From Streptococcus mitis subsp. hohhotensis (GTDB taxonomy: Bacteria; Bacillota; Bacilli; Lactobacillales; Streptococcaceae): a stretch of DNA of 64,000 nucleotides. The position numbers and the translations under genes were made by a program. The stretch is from contig NZ_JPFZ01000009.1 of NCBI RefSeq assembly GCF_000722775.1, positions 682,001-746,000 of the forward strand, written 5' to 3'. The notes below the pieces were generated by a model. That model saw only the letters and a list, made by a program, of their open reading frames with translations. It had not been told where the DNA came from and ran no database searches. Positions 1 to 8,939 of the stretch are shown here, in pieces; within the stretch, counting starts at the first letter, position 1, and each line of letters begins with the position of its first letter.

Positions 1-751
1 CAAAAGCACCATTAAACGTATCTCCTGCTCCTGTAGTATCAACTACTTCTGCTTTTATAGCAGGAATCTTCTGAACTGCTGTCCCATCATAATAAATAGA
101 ACCTTCAACTCCTAATGTCACAATCATTTTATTAGGATAAATTTTAATAATTTCTTCTAATTTCTTATCTGGAAAAAGCTCTGAACATTCATGCTCATTA
201 GGAGTAATAAAATCACAAAAAGGAATCATCTCTATGTCTGTTTCTCTAACTGGTGCAGGATTGTAAAGTACCTTAACTTTATTTTCTTGACAAAATTTAG
301 CTATAGATAAGTTGGCTTCATGTGGTATTTCATTTTGTAATACAACAATACTTGCATCACTAATCAATTCCCACTCATTTTTCCAATCATTTGTTTTAAC
401 TAAATTATTCGCTCCGGGATAATAAATAATCCTATTATCACCTCCATATAAAGTAATTTGTGCAACTCCTGTAGATTGTGGTACCGTTCCCACATATTCT
501 ATAGAAATATTATTATTTTGCAGATTGCTTAGTAAATCTGCTGAAAAAATATCTTCCCCAACGTCCCCAAATATGTAAATATTATCTTCTACACTGGATA
601 ATCTACCAATAGCTACAGCCTGATTTGCACCTTTTCCACCTGGAACTATATTAAATGAATCCCCAAAAATCGTTTCACCTCCTTCTGGAATCCTTTTTGT
701 TCTCATAACTAAGTCCATTGAAATGCTTCCAACAACAACAATTTTACTCAT
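1..751 (-). CDS. rbsK: Ribokinase, 3' end beyond window
   Basis: Phosphorylates ribose to ribose 5-phosphate in the cytoplasm (PfkB family). I translated it from the ATG at 749-751; about 250 codons are inside the window with no stop, so the C-terminus lies to the left. Visible motifs are the first PfkB signature (GGKGANQAVA, near residue 38-47) and, at the left edge, the second signature DTTGAGDTFNGAF with the anion-hole GAGD and catalytic Asp. The start codon overlaps the rbsR stop as ATGA, so it is the second gene of a translationally coupled ribose operon. Identification as a PfkB sugar kinase is certain. Ribose as substrate is inferred from the motifs and the neighbouring LacI-type regulator. 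Confidence 0.9.
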   Translation of the reverse strand, partial: MSKIVVVGSISMDLVMRTKRIPEGGETIFGDSFNIVPGGKGANQAVAIGRLSSVEDNIYIFGDVGEDIFSADLLSNLQNNNISIEYVGTVPQSTGVAQITLYGGDNRIIYYPGANNLVKTNDWKNEWELISDASIVVLQNEIPHEANLSIAKFCQENKVKVLYNPAPVRETDIEMIPFCDFITPNEHECSELFPDKKLEEIIKIYPNKMIVTLGVEGSIYYDGTAVQKIPAIKAEVVDTTGAGDTFNGAF

Positions 752-1724
752 TTCTTTCTCCTTAATGTATTTCTTTCTATGTACCTAACAGGGAGTTTAA
801 TTTTAGCTTCATCTATAGAGAACTTATTTGCCATATTATAGATTAGCTTTGCAGCCTGTTCTCCCATTTTATATGATGATTGGTGGATAGTTGATAAAGA
901 AGGATAAATAAATTGACTAAGTACAATATCATCATAACCAATGATTTGAATATCATCTGGAATTTTTTTCCCAATTGCTAAAATTTCATGAATATAAGCT
1001 ATCGCATGAATATCAGAAGGTGCTATAATACTATCAATATTTGGATTTCTTTTTAGATTCTCTTTAGCTTCTTTTTGAATTTTTTCAAAGTCAAACGTTT
1101 CACTTTCTTCAATACAAATCTCTAAAGATTTATTGCTCAAATAGTTTAAACTGGCTTCAAATCGTTCCGCAATGTTCTCAGCTTTATCATCTAAAACTTT
1201 AATAATCATAACTTGCTTAGCGCCAGCATTCCAAATTGCTTTAGCAGCCAAACGTCCACCCAACTGATTATCAGAAAAAACACCATAGCCTGTATCTTTA
1301 CTAATCCGGTCAACCACAACAACAGGTAATGTTAGATTTGGAAATTCCTTTGTAAAGTCAAGTGTTGTTATAATACCAGCTGCATTTGTTTTTAACAAAA
1401 GGTTTATATATTCTTCTAACGAATCATGATCTGAAATAGTACCAACCATAATCCTATAACCTTTATCTTTCAAATATGATTCGGCTCCTCGAACCAATCT
1501 TGGGAAGAAGGGATTAGAAATATCTGGCAATAAGAGTCCTACCATTTGATTTTTTTAGTTTTTAAAGATTGTGCTAATACATTTGGTGTGTAATTTAATT
1601 TCTTGATAGCATTTTTTATCTTTTCTCTCGCATCATCTCCGACATAGCCTTTTTTCGAAATATATCTTGAAACTGTTGACTTTGATACTCCAGCTTCTTC
1701 AGCAACCTGTTTTATTGTAGTCAT
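748..1724 (-). pseudogene. rbsR: LacI-family ribose repressor, frameshifted in an A7 tract
   Basis: Two adjacent reading frames make one LacI/GalR repressor. Codons from ATG 1724 encode the helix-turn-helix (TIKQVAEEAGVSKSTVSRY) and the hinge, then end in KKIKW-stop. The next frame, open from about 1545 to 748, starts MVGLLLPDISNPFFPRL and holds the periplasmic-binding-like effector domain. The minus strand has a run of seven A (plus-strand T 1550-1556). One extra A would read TKKNQMVGLLLP and restore a normal protein of about 325 residues. The start at ATG 1724 is preferred over GTG 1727 because AGGAGG lies 4 nt upstream. It is the first gene of the ribose operon. Sequencing error, strain mutation or phase variation are all possible. 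Confidence 0.85.
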
Positions 1725-1745
1725 CACTCCTCCTTTTTATATTGT

Positions 1746-1756
1746 GGAACCGTTCC
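1746..1756 (-). promoter_or_regulatory. Palindromic operator candidate for RbsR
   Basis: An 11-bp palindrome GGAAC-C-GTTCC lies just downstream of the rbsR -10 box, a typical place for a LacI-family operator. The odd centre is less common than the usual central CG, so RbsR binding is an inference. Confidence 0.45.
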
Positions 1757-1765
1757 CTTATGTAT

Positions 1766-1794
1766 ATAGTAAGCGTTTTCTTTGTTTTTGTCAA
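1766..1794 (-). promoter_or_regulatory. rbsR-rbsK promoter with overlapping cre site
   Basis: The minus strand carries -35 TTGACA (1789-1794), a 17-bp spacer and -10 TACTAT (1766-1771). The segment 1768-1781 reads AGAAAACGCTTACT on the minus strand, matching the CcpA cre consensus at nearly every position and overlapping the -10 and spacer. This is the expected arrangement for catabolite repression of a sugar operon. Confidence 0.75.
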
Positions 1795-1879
1795 TACTTT
1801 TTTAGAAATATTTTAAATTTATTTCAGAGTATATATGTTTTTTCCTAATCTTCTATTACTATTAGACAGAAAACACAAC

Positions 1880-1907
1880 AAGACCTCCACTATATCGAGG
1901 AGGCCTT
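1880..1907 (-). terminator. Hairpin downstream of mutX
   Basis: A 9-bp stem (AAGACCTCC / GGAGGCCTT, one G-U pair) with a 10-nt loop lies 28 nt after the mutX stop. On the minus strand only a weak T-rich stretch follows, so termination efficiency is uncertain. The same bases on the + strand are open in one frame (1849-1938) and may be the remnant C-terminus of a lost gene. Confidence 0.4.
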
Positions 1908-1934
1908 GGATCAACTTGGTTATTTAGTAAAAGA

Positions 1935-2402
1935 CTAAAAAATCTCTTTCTCCCAGCCATCTTCTGTACAGTGGCGGTAGAAAAACTCCGACTTGTCCGG
2001 AGCTTCCATCATCTCCATCAAGGGTAACATATCATAGGCCAGATCCAAGTTTGGAATCTGGTCTTTTTGAATCCAAGAAACTTCTCCTTCATCTGAAGAG
2101 CGAAGGCTACCAGAGAACTCAGTCGCCTTATAACAAATGACAATATAGCGCCCACCTGTATCTAGTGGCCAATTTTTAATGCCTACCAGTTGCGGATTTT
2201 GGATAGTCAATCCTGTTTCTTCGTAGATTTCACGAATGACAGACTCCGCAAAAGACTCGCCATTTTCTACATGGCCTCCTGGAAAGGCATAACCAGACCA
2301 GCGATTGGTTTCAGGAGAGCGATACTGCATCACCACGCGCTGAGTTTCAAGGTCTTCAATCAGACAAATGTTTGTTAAAATCGTTAATTGGGAGCGGGAC
2401 AT
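1935..2402 (-). CDS. mutX: NUDIX hydrolase, 8-oxo-dGTP diphosphatase MutX
   Basis: Cleans the nucleotide pool by hydrolysing oxidised nucleoside triphosphates such as 8-oxo-dGTP to the monophosphate. The 155-residue protein has a perfect Nudix box G43-x5-E49-x7-R57-E58-x2-E61-E62-x-G64, with the metal-binding glutamates present. Length matches streptococcal MutX (about 154). It is a single gene; nothing upstream is co-oriented closely enough to form an operon with it. The substrate is taken from the family, since many Nudix proteins are promiscuous. Confidence 0.88.
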   Translation of the reverse strand: MSRSQLTILTNICLIEDLETQRVVMQYRSPETNRWSGYAFPGGHVENGESFAESVIREIYEETGLTIQNPQLVGIKNWPLDTGGRYIVICYKATEFSGSLRSSDEGEVSWIQKDQIPNLDLAYDMLPLMEMMEAPDKSEFFYRHCTEDGWEKEIF

Positions 2403-2503
2403 AAATTTACTCGCTTTCTAAGATTTAATTTTCTATCATATTTTTACTTTAAATTTCATAACCAGAGGATTGATATTCATGAATGTCATGGGTCAAGAAT
2501 CCT

Positions 2504-2692
2504 CTAAAAGCCTGAAAAAGTCTGATAACGCCTTTGGAAGATTCTTGTTTTTAAAAATAATCCATAGATTAATAAACAAAGTTAAGCAAAGTCAAAATAA
2601 TCAGATATTCCATAAAACAGTGTCAAGTTTAAACCAAACAGACCTAGAATAATTTGGATAAGTACAAATGTAAGATCAATAGTTCTTAACAT
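2504..2692 (-). pseudogene. Decayed small membrane protein ORF
   Basis: The 423-bp gap between mutX and the next gene holds an ATG (2692) followed by 36 hydrophobic-rich codons (starting MLRTIDLTFVLIQIILG) to a TAA at 2582-2584. The same frame stays open for another 25 codons (LCLLIYGLFLKTR...) to a TAG at 2504-2506. Both halves look like membrane segments, so this is probably a two-helix protein of about 62 residues broken by a nonsense mutation, or simply a 36-residue protein. I do not recognise the family. The opposite-strand ORF at 2470-2652 appears to be its shadow. Confidence 0.35.
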
Positions 2693-2825
2693 AGTCTGAT
2701 GTTTCACTACAATTGGTTCTTTTTTTCAATATGTTTTACTATTAGTAATCTTAACACCTGTTAGATATAAATTAACCAGATTAGTAATAATTAAAGATAA
2801 TATTGTAATATTAAAGAAATAACAT

Positions 2826-3518
2826 TTATTTATCTTTAAAACTTTCCTCATCATTTCTAAACTCTACTGAACCGAATTGAGTAATATCAATCTTCTTTAC
2901 AAAAGGAAATACTGCAAATATAGAACTAGTTAACAAAAAAGCTAAATCAATCCATGTTAGTTCAATTTTTAAACACTTAAACAATCCCCATATTATAAAT
3001 ATAGTAAGCGCTAGAATTGGGCTTATGTAATTCAAACTATTAAAAGCTTCTTTTAAACTTTTTCTTTGTTCTTGCTTCTGTCTCTCTTTTTCATAAATTG
3101 CAGTTGCAGAGCTTCGTGCTAATAATTCTTCATAAGATGGTAAATCTACTTCTTTGAAAGTAAATTGAGATTTTTGCTCATCATCCACTACTTGAAATAG
3201 TCTATTGATCGTAAAAATCGCTTGATCCTCATTACTCTTTAAAACATAATAAACTGGTACATCCATACCATTAGTCTGAAGAAGTTGTTTAATTCTACTA
3301 TTAAATCCAGACAATTGTTGTCTGGAAAACGAGTCTACTCTACCTATTTTTAATTCAAAAATTGCGATAATTTCTTTTGTATTATAATCTATAATTGCAA
3401 AATCGGTTACAAAATTTCCAAGTCTATACTCTTGTAACACTGTTTCTTCTGAATATTTTTCTAATAATTTTTTCTTAAATTCTTTTTCAAAAGTTACTAT
3501 AGTAGTTTTATTAATCAT
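2826..3518 (-). CDS. Unknown protein: PD-(D/E)XK-like domain plus two TM helices
   Basis: A 230-residue protein I do not recognise. Its N-terminal 130 residues resemble a restriction-endonuclease-like fold of the HsdR-N type: a short helix, then a beta strand with D39 (FVTDFAIID), then IIAIFELK with E55 and K57, the usual D...ExK metal site. A basic, probably helical linker (EKERQKQEQRKSLKEAF) follows, then two hydrophobic segments at about 164-183 and 187-207, and an acidic tail. It is monocistronic in an AT-rich stretch between the mutX region and uvrB. A nuclease-like domain tethered to the membrane suggests a defence or nucleic-acid uptake role, but this is inference. It could also be a catalytically dead fold. 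Confidence 0.7.
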   Translation of the reverse strand: MINKTTIVTFEKEFKKKLLEKYSEETVLQEYRLGNFVTDFAIIDYNTKEIIAIFELKIGRVDSFSRQQLSGFNSRIKQLLQTNGMDVPVYYVLKSNEDQAIFTINRLFQVVDDEQKSQFTFKEVDLPSYEELLARSSATAIYEKERQKQEQRKSLKEAFNSLNYISPILALTIFIIWGLFKCLKIELTWIDLAFLLTSSIFAVFPFVKKIDITQFGSVEFRNDEESFKDK

Positions 3519-3583
3519 TATATCTCATTTCTTAAATTTTATTTCTAAACATACTTAATTATATACAAATAATTATAATTCCC

Positions 3584-5572
3584 CTAATCCAACGCCTTGA
3601 CTTCCAGCATCATATCACGTATCTGAGCTGCTAGTTCAAAGTCAAGCACTTCAACAGCTTCTTGCATTTGTTTTTCTAGTTTCTTGACGAGTTCTTTGCG
3701 TTCTTGTTTGTTGAGGCTATTGATGTCAACTTCCTTGTCCTCTTCCTTAGCAACTGCCTTGGTCACGGCAATCAGGTCACGGATTTCTTTCTTGATTGTC
3801 TGTGGTACAATACCATGCTCTTCATTATAAGCCATCTGGATTTTGCGACGGCGGGCAGTTTCATCGATGGCACGTTGCATAGACTGGGTAACCGTGTCCG
3901 CATACATGATGACATGACCTTCGCTGTTACGGGCAGCACGTCCAATGGTCTGGATGAGTCCACGCTCGTTTCGAAGGAAACCTTCCTTGTCAGCATCGAG
4001 AATAGCTACCAAGCTTACTTCAGGAACGTCAATCCCTTCACGGAGCAGGTTGATTCCGACCAAGACATCAAAGACACCCAAGCGCAAGTCACGGATAATC
4101 TCTGTCCGCTCTAAAGTCTTGATATCTGAGTGCATGTACTTGACCTTGATGCCCATTTCCTTGAAGTAGTCGGTCAAGTCCTCTGCCATTTTCTTGGTCA
4201 AGGTTGTGATAAAGGTTCGCTCGTTCTTTTCAACACGGGTATTGATTTCACCTAAGAGATCATCAATCTGTCCCATAGTTGGACGGACTTCCACCTCAGG
4301 ATCCAAAAGCCCTGTCGGACGAATAATTTGCTCAATCACTGTCTCGGTCTGTTCATTTTCATAGTCACCTGGTGTCGCTGAAACATAAACAATCTGATGA
4401 ACGTGACTCTCAAACTCCTCCCGTCGGAGAGGTCGATTGTCCAAGGCTGATGGCAAGCGGAAACCATAATTAACCAGCATTTCCTTACGAGAACGGTCTC
4501 CATTGTACATACCCTTGATTTGTCCCATGGTCATGTGACTCTCGTCAATCATGATTAAGAAATCATCTGGAAAGAAGTCGAGAAGCGTATAAGGAGGCTC
4601 ACCTTCGCTCCGTCCATCCATGTGACGTGAATAGTTTTCAACCCCGTTGGTATAGCCCATCTCGCGTAACATTTCGATATCATACTCTGTCCGCTGTTTC
4701 AAGCGCTGAGCTTCAAGCAATTTGCCTTCCTTTTCAAAGACAGCTAGTTGCTCTTCTAATTCGGCCTGAATTTTAGCAATGGCAACTTCCATGTGATCAT
4801 CATTGGTCACAAAGTGAGTAGCTGGGAAAATCGCCAAATGATCCACTTCTCCTAGTACTTGACCCGTCAGAGCCTCAACTTCACGAATACGGTCAATTTC
4901 GTCTCCAAAAAATTCCACTCGAAAGGCGTGTTCATCACGGGAAGCTGGGAAAATTTCCACCACATCCCCACGCACACGAAATCTGCCCCGTTGGAAATCA
5001 ATATCGTTGCGCTCAAACTGGATATCCACCAAATCATTCAAGAGTTTATCACGCGAAATCTCAAGACCTGGACGGAGACTAACCACGCTATCAGAGTATT
5101 CCTTAGGCGAACCCAAACCATAGATACAAGAGACAGAAGCCACAACGATGACATCATTACGCTCTAGAAGGGCTGAAGTCGCTGAGTGACGGAGCTTGTC
5201 AATCTCGTCATTGACTGAACTGTCCTTCTCGATATAGGTATCGCTAGAAGGGACATAAGCCTCTGGTTGGTAATAATCATAGTAAGATACAAAATATTCA
5301 ACAGCGTTCTCAGGGAAAAATTCCTTGAACTCCCCATAGAGCTGACCTGCAAGAGTCTTGTTATGGGCAATGACCAGAGTTGGTTTATTAACTTTGGAAA
5401 TGACCTGACTCATGGTATAGGTCTTCCCTGTTCCAGTCGCCCCCATCAGAATCTGAGCTTTTTCTCCACCCTCGATATTATCTACCAACTGCTCGATAGC
5501 TTGGGGTTGATCTCCTGATGGTTGATATTTTGATACTAGTTTAAATTGATTATCTGTAATGCGGTTAATCAT
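3584..5572 (-). CDS. uvrB: Excinuclease ABC subunit B
   Basis: The damage-verifying helicase of nucleotide excision repair; it receives DNA from UvrA and recruits UvrC. At 662 residues it has the usual length. Visible in order are Walker A GATGTGKT (44-51), the beta-hairpin region with [12 protein letters not shown] (near 96-107), the DESH box, helicase motifs including the QTIGRAARN motif VI, and a C-terminal UVR domain ([20 protein letters not shown]) that contacts UvrC. The start ATG 5572 has AGAGG a few bases upstream. It is a single gene with its own extended -10 promoter and is core genome. Confidence 0.98.
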   Translation of the reverse strand: MINRITDNQFKLVSKYQPSGDQPQAIEQLVDNIEGGEKAQILMGATGTGKTYTMSQVISKVNKPTLVIAHNKTLAGQLYGEFKEFFPENAVEYFVSYYDYYQPEAYVPSSDTYIEKDSSVNDEIDKLRHSATSALLERNDVIVVASVSCIYGLGSPKEYSDSVVSLRPGLEISRDKLLNDLVDIQFERNDIDFQRGRFRVRGDVVEIFPASRDEHAFRVEFFGDEIDRIREVEALTGQVLGEVDHLAIFPATHFVTNDDHMEVAIAKIQAELEEQLAVFEKEGKLLEAQRLKQRTEYDIEMLREMGYTNGVENYSRHMDGRSEGEPPYTLLDFFPDDFLIMIDESHMTMGQIKGMYNGDRSRKEMLVNYGFRLPSALDNRPLRREEFESHVHQIVYVSATPGDYENEQTETVIEQIIRPTGLLDPEVEVRPTMGQIDDLLGEINTRVEKNERTFITTLTKKMAEDLTDYFKEMGIKVKYMHSDIKTLERTEIIRDLRLGVFDVLVGINLLREGIDVPEVSLVAILDADKEGFLRNERGLIQTIGRAARNSEGHVIMYADTVTQSMQRAIDETARRRKIQMAYNEEHGIVPQTIKKEIRDLIAVTKAVAKEEDKEVDINSLNKQERKELVKKLEKQMQEAVEVLDFELAAQIRDMMLEVKALD

Positions 5573-5600
5573 AAGAATCCTCTCTCCATGTGCTATTCCT

Positions 5601-5606
5601 ATTTTA
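5601..5606 (-). promoter_or_regulatory. uvrB extended -10 promoter
   Basis: The minus strand reads TATGCTAAAAT: a TGC extension directly before -10 TAAAAT, about 30 nt upstream of the uvrB ATG. No good -35 is visible, as is common for extended -10 promoters in streptococci. Confidence 0.55.
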
Positions 5607-5632
5607 GCATACTTGTAACATTTTCACGAAGA

Positions 5633-5659
5633 AAAGGACGGACCGAAGTCACATCCTTT
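5633..5659 (-). terminator. Terminator of the CPBP protease gene
   Basis: On the minus strand AAAGGA pairs with TCCTTT around an inner GAC-TTCG-GTC hairpin with a UUCG tetraloop. The 5' arm overlaps the last codons and stop of the protease gene. The following tract (TTTTCTTC) is only moderately U-rich. Confidence 0.5.
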
Positions 5660-6602
5660 CATTTTCTTTCTTTAATTGATAAGCGAGATAGACAATCAGC
5701 AGAAACAAAATAATACTGGACACGATGGAACCCTCAATACCAAAAGACCCACCAGATAGCCAGTCTTGATTGCCTTGTGGAGTAAATTTCATGATTGAGG
5801 TTCCTGAAGACTGACCACTAACTAATACTCCAAAGAGGTTTCCCTGTGCGAAATTCCAAGCTCCATGAATACCACCTATACCCCATATAGTATCTGTTTT
5901 AAGAAGATATAAGGACATGGCAACTCCGAATAAAAAGAGATTCACTAGAGATAGAGGTGTGAGACCCGAATTACCCATATGAAGCAGGGTAAAGAACAGG
6001 CTAGATATAAGAACAGCAAGTTTTAGATTGGTTCTTGAGGCCAATTGGGGAAGGAGCCAAGCACGGGACACCACTTCTTCTGTTGTCCCCTGTAAAATCC
6101 AAAATGGGATAGTAAAGACAACAAAGATAAGAGAATAAGGATTTAAGTGAATAGACTCAAAACGATATTGCCCCAAGGCCACCAAACCTAACAAGGTCAG
6201 AAGAAAAAGTGCCAAACCTAGGCCAAATCCTTTCAGAAGACTGCTGAGGAAATTCTCTCTATAAAATCCCAAGGTTCGAATAGGTCTTTTCTCAACTTTT
6301 CTAGTCCATCTGAACACAGTGTTGAGTATAAAACCAAAGGCCAGTAAATCTAAAATTAAATGAAAGTCACTTGTTTTATCCATCAAGCTCTGCTGCAAGG
6401 TCTGCAAGTAGGTTGCAAGATTTTGACCAGCCTCTCCAAAATTTCTAGCAAGTCCGATGAGAGCTAACAAACTAATACCATACAGAGTATAAGCCACAAA
6501 CTCTCCTATGAAGACAAAAGCAAAGGCTAACAAGGGGCTTGTGTAAATGTTTAAACTCATTTTTGAAGCTTGGAAGTCTTTAAATATTCTTTTGTTCTTC
6601 AT
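5649..6602 (-). CDS. CPBP-family intramembrane metalloprotease
   Basis: A multi-pass membrane protein of 317 residues with the CPBP (CAAX protease / bacteriocin-processing) signatures: EE at 175-176 with R180 (TTEEVVSR), FFTLLH with H208, and H246-x3-N250 (HGAWN). These are the glutamate and histidine residues of the glutamic-type intramembrane protease site, so the enzyme should be active. Hydrophobic segments occupy most of the chain after residue 20. In Gram-positives such proteins process or give immunity to bacteriocins, but no bacteriocin gene is next to it, so its substrate is unknown. It is monocistronic, between uvrB and the divergent glnP. Confidence 0.88.
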   Translation of the reverse strand: MKNKRIFKDFQASKMSLNIYTSPLLAFAFVFIGEFVAYTLYGISLLALIGLARNFGEAGQNLATYLQTLQQSLMDKTSDFHLILDLLAFGFILNTVFRWTRKVEKRPIRTLGFYRENFLSSLLKGFGLGLALFLLTLLGLVALGQYRFESIHLNPYSLIFVVFTIPFWILQGTTEEVVSRAWLLPQLASRTNLKLAVLISSLFFTLLHMGNSGLTPLSLVNLFLFGVAMSLYLLKTDTIWGIGGIHGAWNFAQGNLFGVLVSGQSSGTSIMKFTPQGNQDWLSGGSFGIEGSIVSSIILFLLIVYLAYQLKKENERM

Positions 6603-6635
6603 ATCCCTGTCCTCTTTTCTTCTATATATACTATT

Positions 6636-6663
6636 ATTATAGCACTTTATAGTAGCAATTCAA
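6636..6663 (-). promoter_or_regulatory. Promoter of the CPBP protease gene
   Basis: The minus strand has -35 TTGAAT (6658-6663), a 16-bp spacer ending TGC, and -10 TATAAT (6636-6641), followed by an AGGACAGGG-type ribosome site before ATG 6602. Confidence 0.7.
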
Positions 6664-6715
6664 GAAAGAAAAGGAAAAAACAATGTTATATTTTCTGACA
6701 CAGAAATATAAAAAT

Positions 6716-6744
6716 TTGCCTTTTTTTACTTTTTCTGATATAAT
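6716..6744 (+). promoter_or_regulatory. glnP-glnQ promoter
   Basis: -35 TTGCCT (6716-6721), 17-bp spacer ending TGA, -10 TATAAT (6739-6744), 29 nt before the glnP ATG. The site AAAGGAG lies 9 nt before the start codon. Confidence 0.75.
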
Positions 6745-6773
6745 GGGAAAATATTCGGAAAAGGAGACTAAAA

Positions 6774-8939
6774 ATGAAGAAAAAATTTCTAGCATTTTTG
6801 CTAATTTTATTCCCAATTTTCTCATTAGGTATTGCGAAAGCTGAAACGATTAAGATTGTTTCTGATACCGCCTACGCACCTTTTGAGTTTAAAGATTCAG
6901 ATCAAACTTATAAAGGAATTGATGTTGACATTATTAATAAAGTCGCAGAGATTAAAGGATGGAATATTCAGATGTCCTATCCTGGATTTGATGCAGCGGT
7001 AAATGCAGTTCAAGCTGGTCAAGCTGACGCTATCATGGCAGGGATGACAAAGACTAAAGAACGTGAAAAAGTCTTCACCATGTCTGATACTTACTATGAT
7101 ACAAAAGTTGTCATTGCAACTACAAAGGCACACAAGATTAATAAATATGACCAATTAACTGGCAAAACCGTTGGTGTTAAAAACGGAACTGCTGCTCAAC
7201 GTTTTCTTGAAACAATCAAAGATAAATACAGCTTTACTATTAAAACATTTGACACTAGTGATTTGATGAACAACAGCTTGAGTGCTGGTGCCATCGATGC
7301 CATGATGGATGACAAACCTGTTATCGAGTATGCCATTAACCAAGGTCAAGACCTCCATATTGAAATGGACGGTGAAGCTGTAGGTAGCTTTGCTTTCGGT
7401 GTTAAAAAAGGTAGCAAATACGAGCACCTGGTTACTGAATTTAACCAAGCCTTGGCTGAAATGAAAAAAGATGGTAGTCTTGATAAAATCATCAAGAAAT
7501 GGACTGCTTCATCATCTTCAGCAGTTCCAACTACAACTACTCTAGCAGGATTAAAAGCCATTCCTGTTAAAGCTAAATATATCATTGCTAGCGATTCTTC
7601 TTTTGCACCTTTTGTTTTCCAAAACTCAAGTAACCAATTTACTGGTATTGATATGGAATTGATTAAGGCAATTGCTAAAGACCAAGGTTTTGAAATTGAA
7701 ATCATCAACCCTGGTTTCGATGCCGCTATCAGTGCTGTTCAAGCTGGACAAGCTGATGGTATCATTGCTGGTATGTCTGTCACTGATGCTCGTAAGGCAA
7801 CTTTTGACTTCTCAGAATCATACTACACTGCCAATACTATCCTTGGTGTCAAAGAATCAAGTACCATTGCTTCTTATGAAGATTTGAAAGGGAAGACAGT
7901 TGGTGTTAAAAACGGAACTGCTTCTCAAACCTTCCTAACAGAAAATCAAAGCAAATACGGCTACAAAATCAAAACCTTCGCTGATGGTTCTTCAATGTAT
8001 GACAGTTTAAACACTGGTGCCATTGATGCCGTTATGGATGATGAACCTGTTCTCAAATATTCTATTAGTCAAGGACAAAAATTGAAAACTCCAATCGCTG
8101 GAACTCCAATCGGTGAAACAGCCTTTGCCGTTAAAAAAGGAGCAAATCCAGAATTGATTGAAATGTTCAACAACGGACTTGCAAACCTTAAAGCAAACGG
8201 AGAATTCCAAAAGATTCTTGATAAATACCTAGCTAGTGAGTCTTCAACCGCTTCAACAAGCACTGTTGATGAGACAACTATCTGGGGCTTGCTTCAAAAC
8301 AACTACAAACAACTCCTTAGTGGTCTTGGTATCACTCTTGCTCTAGCTCTTATCTCATTTGCTATTGCCATTGTTATCGGGATTATCTTCGGTATGTTTA
8401 GCGTTAGCCCCTACAAATCTCTTCGTGTAATCTCTGAAATTTTCGTTGACGTTATCCGTGGTATTCCTTTGATGATTCTTGCAGCCTTCATCTTCTGGGG
8501 AATTCCAAACTTCATCGAGTCTATCACAGGCCAACAAAGCCCAATAAACGACTTTGTAGCTGGTACCATTGCCCTATCTCTCAATGCAGCGGCTTATATC
8601 GCTGAAATCGTTCGTGGTGGTATTCAGGCCGTTCCGGTTGGTCAAATGGAAGCCAGCCGAAGCTTGGGGATCTCTTATGGAAAAACCATGCGTAAGATTA
8701 TCTTGCCACAAGCAACTAAATTGATGTTGCCAAACTTTGTTAACCAATTCGTTATCGCTCTTAAAGATACAACCATCGTATCTGCTATCGGTTTGGTTGA
8801 ACTCTTCCAAACTGGTAAGATTATCATTGCCCGTAACTACCAAAGTTTCAAGATGTATGCAATTCTTGCTATCTTCTATCTTGTAATTATCACACTTTTG
8901 ACTAGACTAGCGAAACGCTTAGAAAAGAGGATTCGTTAA
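6774..8939 (+). CDS. glnP: Glutamine/polar amino-acid ABC transporter, fused tandem binding domains and permease
   Basis: One 721-residue chain combines what are usually separate subunits. Residues 1-23 are a signal peptide ([19 protein letters not shown]). Two tandem SBP_bac_3 substrate-binding domains follow (about 24-245 and 265-490; both carry a GVKNGTA motif and an AGMT/AGMS segment). A permease domain of about 215 residues with several membrane helices ends the chain, and its EAA loop includes EASRSLGIS. This is the architecture of lactococcal GlnP, which takes up glutamine, glutamate and asparagine. The binding domains are tethered at the outer membrane face, so no free lipoprotein is needed. 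The stop overlaps the glnQ ATG (TAATG). The exact substrate is inferred. Confidence 0.92.
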   Translation: MKKKFLAFLLILFPIFSLGIAKAETIKIVSDTAYAPFEFKDSDQTYKGIDVDIINKVAEIKGWNIQMSYPGFDAAVNAVQAGQADAIMAGMTKTKEREKVFTMSDTYYDTKVVIATTKAHKINKYDQLTGKTVGVKNGTAAQRFLETIKDKYSFTIKTFDTSDLMNNSLSAGAIDAMMDDKPVIEYAINQGQDLHIEMDGEAVGSFAFGVKKGSKYEHLVTEFNQALAEMKKDGSLDKIIKKWTASSSSAVPTTTTLAGLKAIPVKAKYIIASDSSFAPFVFQNSSNQFTGIDMELIKAIAKDQGFEIEIINPGFDAAISAVQAGQADGIIAGMSVTDARKATFDFSESYYTANTILGVKESSTIASYEDLKGKTVGVKNGTASQTFLTENQSKYGYKIKTFADGSSMYDSLNTGAIDAVMDDEPVLKYSISQGQKLKTPIAGTPIGETAFAVKKGANPELIEMFNNGLANLKANGEFQKILDKYLASESSTASTSTVDETTIWGLLQNNYKQLLSGLGITLALALISFAIAIVIGIIFGMFSVSPYKSLRVISEIFVDVIRGIPLMILAAFIFWGIPNFIESITGQQSPINDFVAGTIALSLNAAAYIAEIVRGGIQAVPVGQMEASRSLGISYGKTMRKIILPQATKLMLPNFVNQFVIALKDTTIVSAIGLVELFQTGKIIIARNYQSFKMYAILAIFYLVIITLLTRLAKRLEKRIR

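Noticed and set aside
2470-2652. + strand ORF of 60 codons downstream of mutX
   Set aside because: No ribosome site and no recognisable pattern; the opposite strand reads as a hydrophobic membrane protein, so this is its shadow.
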